Position numbers and translations under genes: made by a program. DNA of 64,000 nucleotides from Halichondria panicea (lineage: Eukaryota; Porifera; Demospongiae; Suberitida; Halichondriidae). The notes beneath the pieces were generated by a model. The model worked only from the letters and a program-made list of their open reading frames with translations. It was not told the origin of the DNA and made no database searches. The stretch covers positions 15,000,198 through 15,064,197 of the forward strand of contig NC_087377.1 in assembly GCF_963675165.1 (NCBI RefSeq), given 5' to 3'. Below, in pieces: positions 1 to 11,600 of this stretch; the first letter of the stretch is position 1; each line of letters begins with the position of its first letter.

Positions 1-483
1 TTTAATGAGCTATTTAATGAGCTACAGAATTGCTACTCTGGACCATGACATAATCACGATATAAAAGTGTGCATTCGAACCATACCAATATCAAACCATA
101 AAACATCAAAGCCAACCAATCTTGTTTTCGTGTGTGTGTGTGTGTGTGTTTCCCCACTTTGAACCAACTAATTGCATGGATACAAACATTTTCAAGCAGT
201 TTCATCTTTATTGCTATCTAGTCAGACACATTCAGCTTGTACCATTAGCTAGGCCTCAGGAAACCTACACTCTAATGCAAGTACCTAAAATGAAGATGAA
301 GTGTGTTATTGTCACTCCTACTTGTATTGAGTGACATGCCTCACATACCTTCCAGGAACTAGCTATCATTTATTATTGCATGTGGTAGACCTCTACAAGA
401 AACTGTAATTTATAGCTCATCTAGTGAGTATTGTTTGTCTCACTGAATAGACAGTTAATCAGTAACTAGATCTAGCTGCTAAA
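1..483 (+). promoter_or_regulatory. Type A upstream region of G1
   Basis: No coding exon is seen here. The segment is nearly the same as 21467-21957 before G3 and about 35550-36124 before G4, so it is the shared 5' flank of the type A genes. It holds a TG dinucleotide tract at about 131-149. The 60 bases before the start codon, including the block AGTTAATCAGTAACTAG, are conserved between copies. A similar AGTTAATCAGTTGCTA block lies just before the ATG of G2 and G6. No clear TATA box is visible and the transcription start is unknown. Confidence 0.5.
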
Positions 484-571
484 ATGAGACACAGAATTGC
501 TACTCTGATCCTGACAATAATCGTAATCACATTTGTTCACAAGAAAGCATCCTGCAATACCCAAATCACAG
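484..571 (+). other. G1 exon 1, signal peptide
   Basis: Encodes Met-Arg-His-Arg, a hydrophobic core rich in Ile, Leu and Thr, then HKKASC, where cleavage after the small residues is plausible. It ends in phase 1 before GTAGGA. Genes G2, G5 and G6 use a second version of this exon (MSYRIATLTLSIVIITFAHK). Confidence 0.85.
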
Positions 572-3500
572 GTAGGACGAAAAACAAATAGGCCTTAAAT
601 TTAAATTTGAATTGTCTATTGATCCTATAGATGTGACCCCATCAAGTGCTGGCAATAGATTTGTGGTCGGTTTCCCCATAAATTTTGCTCTTGCAGAACA
701 GTTGTTCTTATTCATCACAAATCCAGAGTCAAGTGCTGTTAGCTTCACAATCACTCCAATTGATTTTAGCGGTAGTGTTTCAGCATCTTCTGCTACTGTA
801 AACATCCCATCCAGTTTTGAAGTTGTATCTATTAATGAAAGGGACAAGGGGATCCTTGTTGAAGCTAACGGAAACATCAATGTGTATGGGCTGTCTTATG
901 ATTCAGGTTCTGCAGATGCCTATTTAGCATTACCATGTACTGTAATGGCAGTGGATGAATACGAATATTATGGAATCTCCTATGGAACCTTTTGTAGTAT
1001 TATTTTGGTGGTGGCTTGTGAAAATGAAACTGTTATCAAATTCAATTCCTCAACAATAACACTCAATAGTATGGAAACCTATCAGATGGAAAGTAGTGAT
1101 AATGATCTCACAGGAACAAGAATAACAAGCTCCAAACCTTTGTCTGTATTTAGCGGACATGATTGTGCTAATATTCCTCAAGGTAACCAAGCTTGTGATC
1201 ACCTGGTTGAACAAGTGCCTCCGACTGTGACATGGGGCTCAAAATTCTTCGTAGCATCTCTTGAGGGTAGATCTTCTGGTGAACGTATTCGTGTTCTTAG
1301 TGCCCGAGCAGCAAGTGTAGCTGTGAATTGCAACACTAATGTATCAGTCAGTCAATTCCAGTTACAGAGTGGAGGGAGCTACCGAGAATTTGAAATACTT
1401 ATTAACAGTTTCTGTAGCATTGAATCCACTTCACCAGTACTGGTCGCACAGTATGCATATGGTGGTGCGAGTGATGGCGTGGGAGACCCATTCATGATGA
1501 TAATCCCTCCAATTGAGCAGTTTACAAATAACTATTTAGTCGAGAGTTTCACTAATTTCATATCCAACTATGTCACGGTGTATGTTTCTTCTGAGTTTTT
1601 TCAAACTGAACAGATATTATTAGACAATTCCATTGTTACTGGGTGGCAGAATGTTGTCTGTTCAAATGGAGAAGTTTGTGGCCACATAAGTAGAACAAAT
1701 GTGTCTACTGGAGCTCATTCTATCCGCCATCAAAACAGCTCAGCCGTTTTAGGTGTTTCAGTGTACGGATTCAACTCTCTTAACTCTCATGGTTACCCTG
1801 GAGGCATGAGGTTGTCTCCCATACAATGTAACTGTGGTCAAAATTCTATTTGTTTGAATAACATGGGACAGTTTAATTGTAGCTGCTTGATTGGATTTGG
1901 TGCTAAATTGACTGGAACTGATGGATTCACCTGTAATGGTAAGTTGAGTGTTTCTATAGTAATAGAAGAGGTCATGTCACTGTTTCTTTCTTTTCATTGC
2001 AGCCATAACTTGTCCTCTCTCGACTGATCCTACCAATGGCTCTGTGACATACAGTGCCACTGCTGATGAAAACAACACCTATGCCTTTGATGTGGTAGTT
2101 ACTTACAGCTGTTTCGCTGGATTTTCTCTTGTCGGCGACAATACAAGGAACTGCACTGGAGATGGCAGTAGCACTACTGGTGCTTTTGCTGGTATAGCTC
2201 CAATCTGTGCAGGTAGGAACTTACACAATATTTCAGGAGTTGTTATATTATAGGCTTCTCTACTACAGCTATAACATGCCCACCACTTTCCAATCTAACC
2301 AATGGCTCTCTGTCTTATTCGAATGTGCCTGGTCAAAACAACAGCTATGCTTTCAATGTAATGGCTACCTACAGTTGCGATACTGGATTTTCACTAGTTG
2401 ATAACAACACAAGGACTTGCACTGGAGATGGAAGTAGCACTAATGGTTCTTTTGATGGAGAATCACCAACTTGTGAAGGTGAGTCCATGAAAAATGCTAA
2501 ACTGTGCTCTAATATTCTATAACAGTCATTACCTGCCCTCCCCTGAGTGATCCTTCCAATGGCTCTGTGGTTTACAACAGTGATTTAGAATTTGGATCGC
2601 AAGCGATCTACAATTGTAACACTGGGTTTTTTCTAGTTGGTAATACGACCAGGACTTGTAGTGGAGATAGCAGTAACACTACTGGTTATTTTGATGGAGA
2701 AGCACCAACTTGTGAAGGTGAGCGTATGAAAAAAGTTTAAACCGTATAATTATAATATATACAGTCATTACCTGCCCTCCCCTGAATGATCCATCCAATG
2801 GCTCTGTGGTTTACAACATTGATTTAGAGTTTGGAACACCAGCAATGTACAGTTGTGACAATGGATTTTCTTTGGTTGGTAATACGACCAGGACTTGTAC
2901 TGGAGATGGCAGTAGTATTACTGGTTCTTTTGATGGAGAAGCACCAACTTGTGAAGGTGAGTGTCCATGCATGCAGTTAATTACATTCTGCAATAAATAG
3001 CATGTGTCTTGTGACTCAAGGTGCACTCCATCATTCCATATGCAGCCATAACCTGCCTTGCCCTAAGTGACCCTATGAACGGCCATGTAGACTATGAAGG
3101 TATTTCTGCTAATAACAACCAATTCCAAATTCCTTTTGGTACGATGGTCACCTACACTTGTGTCATTGGGTTTGCTCTGATTGGTAATGACATAAGATTT
3201 TGCACTGGAGATGGTAGTAGCACTACTGGTGCATTTAGTGGAATTGATCCAACTTGTGAACGTAAGTGACACCAACATGTTTTGTTTTAGCTTACACTAA
3301 TTTTCCTATGTAGCCATAACCTGTCCTCCTTTGATGAGCCCAACCAATGGCACTGTGTCCTACGGCGGAGTTGCTACTGATGTAAATGGCAACTTATCGT
3401 TCAATGTAATGGCTACCTACAGTTGTGACACTGGGTTTTCTCTGGTTGATAACAGCTCAAGGATTTGCACTGGAGATGGGATGAGTGTCAACGGTGGTTT

Positions 3501-6500
3501 TAATGGAACAGCTCCAACTTGTGACCGTGAGTGCTCTTCACACACTTAACTTGCAACTGTAAACCCTCTCCTCTCTCCAACTGTCTACAGCTATAACCTG
3601 CCCTGCTGTGGCAGCGTCGAGTAGTGGCAGTATTGACTTTGGTGGAGCCTCATCTGATGGAAACAGCAACTATGCCTTTGATGTGGTAGCTAATTACAAT
3701 TGTGATAATGGATTTTCTCTGGTTGGTAATAGCTCGAGAACGTGTACTGGAGACGGCAGTAGCACTACTGGTGCTTTCGATGGAGCAGCTCCAACTTGTG
3801 AACGTAAGTGCATATGCTTCTGTTATTGGACATTTTTAACTCCCCTAACAATCCACCCCCACCAGCTATAACTTGCCCTGGTGTGCCCATACCAAACAAC
3901 GGTACTATTGACTTTGGTGGCGCCTCACGTGATGAAAATGGCACCTATATTTTTGCTGTGGTGGCTACCTACAGTTGTGATACTGGGTTTTCTCTTGTCG
4001 GGAATAACACAAGAACTTGCACCGGAGATGGCAGTAGCACTACTGGTGTTTTTGATGGTATAGCTCCAATCTGTGCAGGTAGGAACTTACACAATATTTC
4101 AGGAGTTGTATATTATAGGCTTCTCTGCTACAGCTATAACATGCCCACCACTTTCCAATCTAACCAACGGCTCTCTGTCTTATTCGAATGTGCCTGGTCA
4201 AAACAACAGCTATGCTTTCAATGTCAAGGTTACCTACAGTTGTGATACTGGATTTTCACTAGTTGACAACAACACAAGGACTTGCACTGGAGATGGAAGT
4301 AGCACCACTGGTTCTTTTAATGGAGAAGCACCAACTTGTGAAGGTGAGTTAATGAAAACGCTAAACTGTATACTCTATTTATAATTATATATACAGTTAT
4401 TACCTGCCCTCCTCTGAACGATCCTTCCAACGGCACTGTGACTTACAATGTTGACAGTGATAATTTAGAGTTTGGAACACAGGCAATATACAGTTGTGAC
4501 AATGGATTTTCTCTGGTTGGTAATACGACTAGGACTTGTACTGGAGATGGCAGTAGCACTACTGGTGCTTTTGATGGAGCAGCTCCAACTTGTGAACGTA
4601 AGTGCATATGTTTCTGTTATTGGACATTTTTAACTCCCCTAACAATCCACTCCCACCAGCCATAACTTGCCCTGGTGTGCCCATACCAAACAACGGTACT
4701 ATTGACTTTGGTGGCGCCTCACGTGATGAAAATGGCACCTATATTTTTGCTGTGGTGGCTACCTACAGTTGTGACACTGGGTTTTCTCTTGTCGGGGATA
4801 ACACAAGAACTTGCACCGGAGATGGCAGTAGCACTACTGGTGTTTTTGATGGTATAGCTACAATCTGTGCAGGTAGGAACTTACACAATATTCGAGGAGT
4901 TGTATATTATAGGCTCTTCTCTACTACAGCTATAACATGCCCACCACTTTCCAATCTAACCAACGGCTCTGTTTCTTATTCGAATGTGCCTGGTCAAAAC
5001 AACAGCTATGCTTTCAATGTCGAGGCTACCTACAGTTGTGATACTGGGTTTTCACTAGTTGACAACAACACAAGGACTTGCACTGGAGATGGAAGTAGCA
5101 CCACTGGTTCTTTTAATGGAGAAGCACCAACTTGTGAAGGTGAGTTAATGAAAACGCTAAACTGTATATATACTCTATTTATAATTATATACAGTTATTA
5201 CCTGCCCTCCTCTGAACGATCCTTGCAACGGGACTGTGACTTACAATGTTGACAGTGATAATTTAGAGTTTGGAACGCAGGCAATATACAGTTGTGACAA
5301 TGGATTTTCTCTGGTTGGTAATACGACCAGGACTTGTACTGGAGATGGCAGTATCACTACTGGTTCTTTTGATGAAGAAGCACCAACTTGTGAAAGTGAG
5401 TATCCAGTTAACATTCTGCATAAATATTGTGTGTGTCTTTGTGACTCAAGGTGCACTCTATCATTCCATGCAGCCATAATTTGCCCTGCTCTAAGTGACC
5501 CAATAAATGGTAAAATAGAGTATGATGGTGGAGATACATCTACTAACAACAACCAACTCCAAATTCCTTTCGATACGATGGCCACCTACACTTGTGTCAT
5601 TGGTTTTGCTCTGATTGGTAATGACATAAGAACATGTACTGGAGATGGCAGTAGCACTACTGGTGCATTTAGTGGAATTGATCCAACTTGTGAACGTGAG
5701 TGAGACCAAATAATTATGTTTGTTTCAGCTTACTAACCTAAATTTAATTATGCAGCCATAACCTGTCCTCCTTTGATTAGCCCAACTAATGGCACTGTGT
5801 CTTATGGTGGAGTTGCTACTGATGTAAATGGCAACTTTACGTTCAATGTAATGGCTACCTACAGTTGTGACACTGGGTTTGCTCTGGTTGATAACAGCTC
5901 AAGGATTTGCACTGGAGATGGGATGAGTGTCAATGGTGGCTTTAATGGAACAGCTCCAACTTGTGACCGTGAGTGTACTCTTCACACACTTAATTTGCAA
6001 CTATTAACCCTCTCCTCTCCAACTGTCTACAGCTATAACCTGCCCTGCTGTGGCAGCGCCGAGTAATGGCAGTATTGACTTTGGTGGAGCCTCATCTGAT
6101 GGAAACAGCAACTATGCCTTTGATGTGGTAGCTAATTACAATTGTGATAATGGATTTTCTCTGGTTGGTAATAGCTCGAGGACGTGTACTGGACTTGGCA
6201 GTAGCACTACTGGTGCTTTTGATGGAGCAGCTCCATCTTGTGAACGTAAGTGCATATGCTTCTGTTATTGGACATTTTAACTCCCCTCCTATTCCACCCC
6301 ACCCACCAGCCATAACTTGCCCTGGTGTGCTCATACCGAACAACGGCAATATTGACTTTGGTGGCGCCTCACTTGATGAAAATGGCACATATATTTTTGC
6401 TGTGGTGGCTACCTACAGTTGTGACACTGGGTTTTATCTGGTTGGTAACGACTCACGGACTTGCACTGGAGATGGCAGCAGTATTATTGGTACTTTTGAT

Positions 6501-7657
6501 GGGTCGGCTTCAACTTGTCAGCGTGAGTTACATGCATGGCTTTAAATTACATGCCGAATCACATGCACCTATTCTTTTTCAAAAGTTATCACCTGCCCTC
6601 CGTTGACTATTCCTTATAATGGTGCTGTGACATACAATTCTACTGCTGATGAAAACGGCAACTATGATTTTTATGTGATGGCTACCTACAATTGTGACAC
6701 TGGCTTTTTTCTGGTTGGTGACAACTCAACAACTTGCACTGGAAACGGCAGTAGCATTACTGGTACCTTCGATGGCCTAGTTCCTATCTGTGAAGGTAAG
6801 CTATAATAACAATTTTAGGGACTCAATTTGAATAAGCATTTCTGCTACATACAGCTATAACATGCCCACCACTTTCCAATCTATCCAACGGCTCTCTGTC
6901 TTATTCGAATGTGCCTGATCAAAACAACAGCTATGCTTTCAATGTAATGGCTACCTACAGCTGCAACTCTGGGTTTTCTCTGGTTGGTAACAAGACAAGG
7001 AATTGCTCTGGAGATGGCAGTAGTACTACTGGTTCATTTGATGCCTCTGCTCCAACTTGCAAAGGTAAATACTATAATACTTCTGTGTTTGGAAACAAAC
7101 TAATTTTTCAGCAATAACATGTTCTCCGATTGCCGACCCAATTAATGGGACTGTAATCTATTCTTCTGACGTTGATGGTTTGGGAAATTATGCCTTCAAT
7201 GTGACGGCTAACCACAGTTGTGACACTGGCTTTGATCTGGTTGGTAACAATCCAAGGACTTGCAATGGAGATGGAAGTAGCATTACCGGTGCATTTGATG
7301 GAGAGGATCTGAAATGTGAAGGTGCAAACAGTATGAGTGTGTACAGATTATAATGACAATAAGGCAAACCCTACATAATTCCTTTAACGACCAAAAAAAC
7401 ATTGATACAATTTTAAGTACTCCATAATTATAGGCTCTCGTAAGTAATGAAAAACAATGAATTTGTGTTTTTACTCATGCACAGTTTTAGTTGCCTCTTC
7501 TGCATCACTTATCCTCGGTGTTGTCATACCTGTTGTGAGTGTGGTGGCTGTACTAGCTCTAGTTGTGCTGGGTGGAGCTGTCTATGGATATATTCAAGTG
7601 ATAAGCCATCTGTTGAAGTTAAAAAAGCCTGAAACTGGGACTGCTAAACTACTGTAA
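484..7657 (+). CDS. G1: IgGFc-binding/EGF/20xCCP single-pass membrane protein
   Basis: Spliced gene of 23 exons, about 1917 aa. Exons: 484-571 signal; 631-1938 IgGFc-EGF; CCP exons 2003-2212, 2269-2478, 2526-2717, 2765-2956, 3046-3261, 3314-3526, 3591-3803, 3866-4078, 4134-4343, 4397-4597, 4660-4872, 4930-5139, 5195-5395, 5474-5695, 5756-5968, 6033-6245, 6310-6522, 6586-6795, 6855-7064, 7112-7321; TM 7485-7657. All boundaries are GT-AG in phase 1, every internal exon length is a multiple of three, and no stop interrupts the frame. The start is the ATG before a hydrophobic leader and is conserved in G3 and G4. The expected product is an extracellular rod on one membrane helix. Relative to G5 it carries nine extra CCPs. 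Ligand and function are unknown; a surface recognition or adhesion role is inferred from the domains. A gene model may choose different splice sites in places. Confidence 0.88.
631..1938 (+). other. G1 exon 2: IgGFc-binding-type domain plus EGF-like module
   Basis: A 1308-nt exon encoding 436 residues. The first roughly 395 match the IgGFc_binding domain of FCGBP-like proteins: GNRFVVGFP near the start, DAYLALP, LTGTRITSSKPLSVFSGHDC, CDHLVEQVPPTVTWG, SGERIRVLSARA, LVAQYAYGG and GDPFMMIIPPIEQF. The last roughly 38 residues form a six-cysteine EGF-like module (CNCGQNSICLNNMGQFNCSC). The acceptor reads CCTATAG here, but CCTAG in G3 and G4. In vertebrates this domain type occurs in mucus-associated FCGBP; the sponge ligand is unknown. 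Confidence 0.9.
2003..7321 (+). other. G1 CCP/sushi array, 20 exons
   Basis: Each exon of 192-222 nt encodes one CCP module with four cysteines: Cys1 in TCPPL, Cys2 in TYSCDTGF, Cys3 in RTCTGDG, Cys4 in APTCE. The Trp usually found before Cys4 of sushi domains is replaced by Phe (GSFDGEAPTC). By similarity the order is a b c d e f g h/a b d/g h/a b d e f g h i j k, where a slash marks a chimeric exon. Exons 8, 10 and 11 are chimeras, joined inside the segment coding CTGDGSSTTG. Module repeats of this kind commonly form extended stalks or ligand-binding surfaces. Confidence 0.88.
3804..5395 (+). repeat. Internal tandem duplication of three CCP exons in G1
   Basis: Exons 3866-4078, 4134-4343 and 4397-4597 with their introns repeat as 4660-4872, 4930-5139 and 5195-5395, offset 794-798 bp. 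Introns match as well as exons, so the duplication is recent at DNA level. The left copy ends in a chimeric exon: its first half resembles type d, while its second half and following intron match the end of the exon at 3591-3803. The breakpoint therefore lies inside the conserved CTGDGSSTTG-coding stretch. Confidence 0.85.
7434..7439 (+). other. Possible 6-nt microexon of G1
   Basis: GCTCTC sits between a TATAG acceptor-like and a GTAAGT donor-like sequence, 45 nt before the TM exon. Inclusion would keep phase 1 and add two residues. The same motif lies at 28113-28118 (G3) and 42792-42797 (G4). In G5 the donor GT is changed. Only splice-site shape supports it. Confidence 0.2.
7485..7657 (+). 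other. G1 last exon: transmembrane helix and cytoplasmic tail
   Basis: Encodes about 57 residues: a small Ser/Ala linker, a Val/Leu/Ala-rich membrane helix (VVSVVAVLALVVLGG), then VYGYIQVISHLLKLKKPETG and a short end with TAA. The basic LKLKK after the helix fits the inside-positive rule, giving a type I protein. YIQV fits the general YxxPhi sorting pattern but lies very close to the membrane. No ITIM, ITAM or death domain is seen. It is almost identical in G3, G4 and G5. Confidence 0.85.
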
Positions 7658-8305
7658 TCTTTAATGGTTTTCAGTCTGTGCAAAACTAATAATTATCACT
7701 GTCAACAGTACGTCATTTATATTTAAGTAGATAGAGGTCTTTGGGTATGAAACACTAACTTATCGTTTAATTTGTGATTCTATAATGCTCTATACCAATG
7801 AGCTCAATTTTATGTTGGTTTCGATCGAGATAAAAAAAATTTTTCATATACGTCTTGTCCACGTCCACTGACAACACTATAAGTCTGTAGTCTGTATGGA
7901 TGTCATTAATTTCACATTTTAAAGAATTTATTACCAGCAAAATGTGCTAAACAGTGCAAAATCTAGACCTGTGAACACCTTGAACACTAATGTGCACTTA
8001 CAACTAGATCTAGCTATAATTATATAAAAGTAGGGAGCATTGATATTGTGGCGTAAGAAGATTGACAAAGGGGAGCTTTTACATGCATGCATGGCCTTGG
8101 AGGGGGAGCTGAGACATATGCACCACGAAATTATCTAAGCATAAGCATTGCAAGATTACTAGTCACCAAAAATAAAAGCCTAGGGGACTCCAGCACTCTG
8201 CTTCTGACTGGTCTAAGCATATTATTATAGATAGAACTCTTCCTTTTCTATCTGTGGTCTAAGTCAGTGACAATGCAGTTAAATGAGCTATATAATACTA
8301 CTTTA
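7658..8305. other. Shared 3' flank after G1
   Basis: Noncoding. Nearly the same sequence follows G3 (28337-29000), G4 (43016-43233 and 44808-45230) and G5 (55929-56570), showing that the duplicated unit extends beyond the stop codon. The stretch presumably includes the 3' UTR. No convincing poly(A) signal is seen close to the stop; an AATAAA lies near 8170. Confidence 0.55.
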
Positions 8306-8580
8306 GGCCACTCCAAGTGATACTCTGGTTTCTGGTCCACCGCCCGCATCAGATTTTATTCTTGGATTTCTATCTCATTATTGGATTTCTATCTCATTAT
8401 TTCTACTACGCATGCGCAGAATGGTCATGCGGTACAAAAATAGTGTGATAATGATATTCATTTGCAAAATAATGAGATTCATAAGGTGAAATTGATAATG
8501 ACATAATGAGAAAAGCCGCCCGCCCGCATGCAATTAGAAAAACTTCAGGACCAGAAACCAGAGTGTCACTTGGAGTGGCC
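8306..8580. mobile_element. 275-bp MITE with 33-bp inverted repeats
   Basis: Starts GGCCACTCCAAGTGATACTC and ends with the inverse complement, one mismatch over 33 bases. It is flanked by TTA on both sides. The same position after G3, G4 and G5 is empty, reading ...ACTTTAAC... without interruption. It has no coding capacity. The empty sites make this a firm insertion call; the superfamily is not assigned. Confidence 0.88.
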
Positions 8581-8607
8581 TTAACTATGGACTCATAATT
8601 ATAATTA

Positions 8608-11600
8608 TACATTTGCTCACAAGAATGTGTAATACCCAAATCACAAGTAGAATTCTTGAATTGTCCATTGCTTCATCTTATAGATGTGAAGTGCTGGCAA
8701 CAACTCTCTCGTTGACTTCCCTAGTTAGTGGTCAATTGCAATGGGATAAAATTTCTTATTCATCCACAAACCTAAAGTTAAGTAATATTTTCCCGGTCAC
8801 AATTGATCGTGGGAGCATTTCAATCATCCAGTTTTTGGGGGGATCTTTGTTGAAGCTGATGTAAATGAAAGCACTGCAGGTGCTGATGCCTCGGTGGAGA
8901 TGCCAAAGCTACATAACATAAAGCTACTAATAGCATTTATACGCATGACATGTTGAACTTAATTGCTGCATGCAAACTCAAGGAGTGGGTAATGATCAAC
9001 CTTGATTGTTGTTAAAAACGATCGATGCCAAAAGTTCAAGTCTAAAATTAATTAGGCTGCATGCATTAGCAGAGCCTTGCAGTTCTCTTCTCACTCTTGC
9101 AGTTACCAATAGCTAGCGTTCTAGTACAGAGTTTACTACTAAGTAGAATAGCAACACTCAGTAAACAAATTTGGCTACGTGCTCTTCTGAAAAGGCTGCA
9201 ATGGCATTCCAAGTAAGCAAAACTAGGCATAACTCGAGAACGAAGCATTATTTTGCAAATCCACGAATTAAAATCCAAGTAAACATGACTAGAAGCCTAT
9301 AGAAACTCTTACTTGCACTTGATTCATCCTTGAGCAGCTGTAGCAGTCTACACACACATACAGACACACATGCACACACACACACAGACACACAAACACA
9401 CTACCGTATACCTCGCTTGCGCATGCGCACTGAGGCATAATTATAAGATCAAGGATGTATACTATTTTCTGCGGACATGTTACAGTGTATATACTATGAT
9501 GGCAGTGGATGAACGAATTATTATGGAGTCTCGTATGATGCCGGGATCATTGGTATAATCTCCTATGTATACCCTTTTGTAGTGTTATTTTGTTGGTGGC
9601 TTGTGAAAATGAAACTGTTGTCAAATTCAATTCTTCCTCAACAATAGTATGGAAACGTATCAGTTTGAAGGGATGTGATGATCTCACACGAATAAGAATA
9701 ACTATAGCTCCAAACCTTTGTCTGTGTTTAGTGGATCTGATTGTGCTAATGTTTCTCGAGATATAAACTACTGTGACCACGTGGTTGAACAAGTCTTTCC
9801 GACTGTGACATGCATGGGGTTCAAAATTTCTCGTACCATCTCTCGAGGGTAGATCTTCTGGTGAACGTATTCGTGTTCTTAGTGCCCGAGCATGCAATTG
9901 TGAACTGCAACACTGACATATCAGTCAGTGAATTCCAGTTACAGAGTAGAGGGAGCTTTAGAGAATTTGAAGTTGAAAGTTTCTGTTGCATTGAATCCAC
10001 TTCTCCAGTACTGGTCGCCCAGTATGCATATGGTGGTACGAGTGATGGCGTGGAAGACCCATGCATCCATGATGATAATCCCTCCAATTGAGCAGTTTAC
10101 AAATAACTATTTAGTCGAGAATTTCACTAATTTCTCATCCAACTATGTCACGACGTTCAGACAATTCTGTAGTTACTGGATGGCAGAAAGTTGTCTGTTC
10201 AAATGGAGAAGTTTGTGGCCTCATAAGTAGAACAAAATATGTTTACTGGAGATCATTCTGTTCGCCATTAAAACAACTCAGCTGTTCTAGGTGTTTCGGT
10301 GTACAGATTCGCTATACAGCCAGTTCTAGTTACCCTGGAGGCATGAGATTATCTCCCATACAATGCAACTGTGCATGGTCAAAAATCTATTTGTTTAAAT
10401 AACATGAGACAGTTTAATTGTAGCTGCGCTAGCTTGAATGGATTTGGTGCTAAACAGATGGATTCACCTGTAATGGTAAGTTGAGTGTTTAAGTTTATAT
10501 AGATGTATATCAAGTAGAACAAATATACGTGGTAGCAGCCACCTAGTTTCTACTGCACTCTATAGTAAGAGCTATCTTTTGGGTTTACAGATAAAAGACA
10601 CTAGTCTATCAGTATGTGTGTGAAGAGCACTCTTGTACGATCTCAAGTTGCATGTAGCTGTTTCATTAAAGCCACCATTCACAAAAAATAAAATGACCAC
10701 GTGCAGTAAGCATACAAATCACGTTTGTTAGCATTAAAGTTGCTGTGATCAGAGCTAGAATGAGTTCACACCAAATATCAACCTTTTCTTCAAGTTTTAA
10801 TCTCACTAAGAGTTTTCTTTTAATACCATGTTGCTTTCTACAACTTGGTATTGGAGGCTGTATTTAACTATGGGTGAGTGTAAGTCATACCTATAGATAG
10901 TAACCATGGTAATGGTGGAAGGGATCAATACATTTTGAAGATGCGTGAACAGTTATTCAAGTTACAAGAAATGATAGAGTAAGTCGCCTAACCTTGTCAG
11001 ACATCAATGCATCATAAAAGTGTGTAATGCACGAACAAAACAAATCAATTATTGCACACTCTATAATAGATGGCTGTAACCAGTATATATACATCTATTT
11101 TACTGCTAAAAATCTTTCTCCTTCATTGAAGAGAAACGAGAGTTCTCTGATACAGCGTAGATACAAGATGCAGTTTCTATCACCTTCACAACAGCCTTGT
11201 GGTGGAAACCTTGGTGGGCAGCCGCGTGAACTTCTTCATGCACAGGCAGGACACAATGAGCTTCACATAGCACACAGCGCTTAGCACATCGCGCATGACC
11301 CATTGAAAATTGTTACATAGCTATAGCGCATATATAGCACATCACACATGGCGTATCGGACATCTTCGCATATAGCGCATATAGCACTTAGCACATAATC
11401 TGAGTTGTAAACACAAACACATGGCAAGTTGTATATATGCAGCTAGAAGTCTAGCTATAGATCTAGTTTTTACTGTGTATACGTCTTTCTCCCTCCTTCG
11501 GCGCATAGTACATCACACGTGGCGTATTGGAAATCTTTGCATATAGTGCATAGCACATAGCGCGACCTTCTGTTAGAGTGTACAATTAGTCTTGTGCATT

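Noticed and set aside
566..880. Minus-strand open frames opposite the IgGFc exon (also 22040, 24766, 36228, 39469, 61800)
   Set aside because: They recur antisense to every IgGFc exon because the coding strand is conserved. They have no splice structure or known domain.
3881..4063. Alternative-frame open frames within CCP exons (MCPYQTTVLLTL type)
   Set aside because: Shadows of the CCP coding frame that repeat with each type h exon.
7447..7632. Cys-rich small protein in an alternative frame of the TM exon (CHTCCECGGCTSSSC)
   Set aside because: Out-of-frame reading of the conserved TM exon.
7485..7657. ITIM in the cytoplasmic tail
   Set aside because: VYGYIQV does not fit the residue required two positions before Tyr, and the Tyr lies at the membrane edge.
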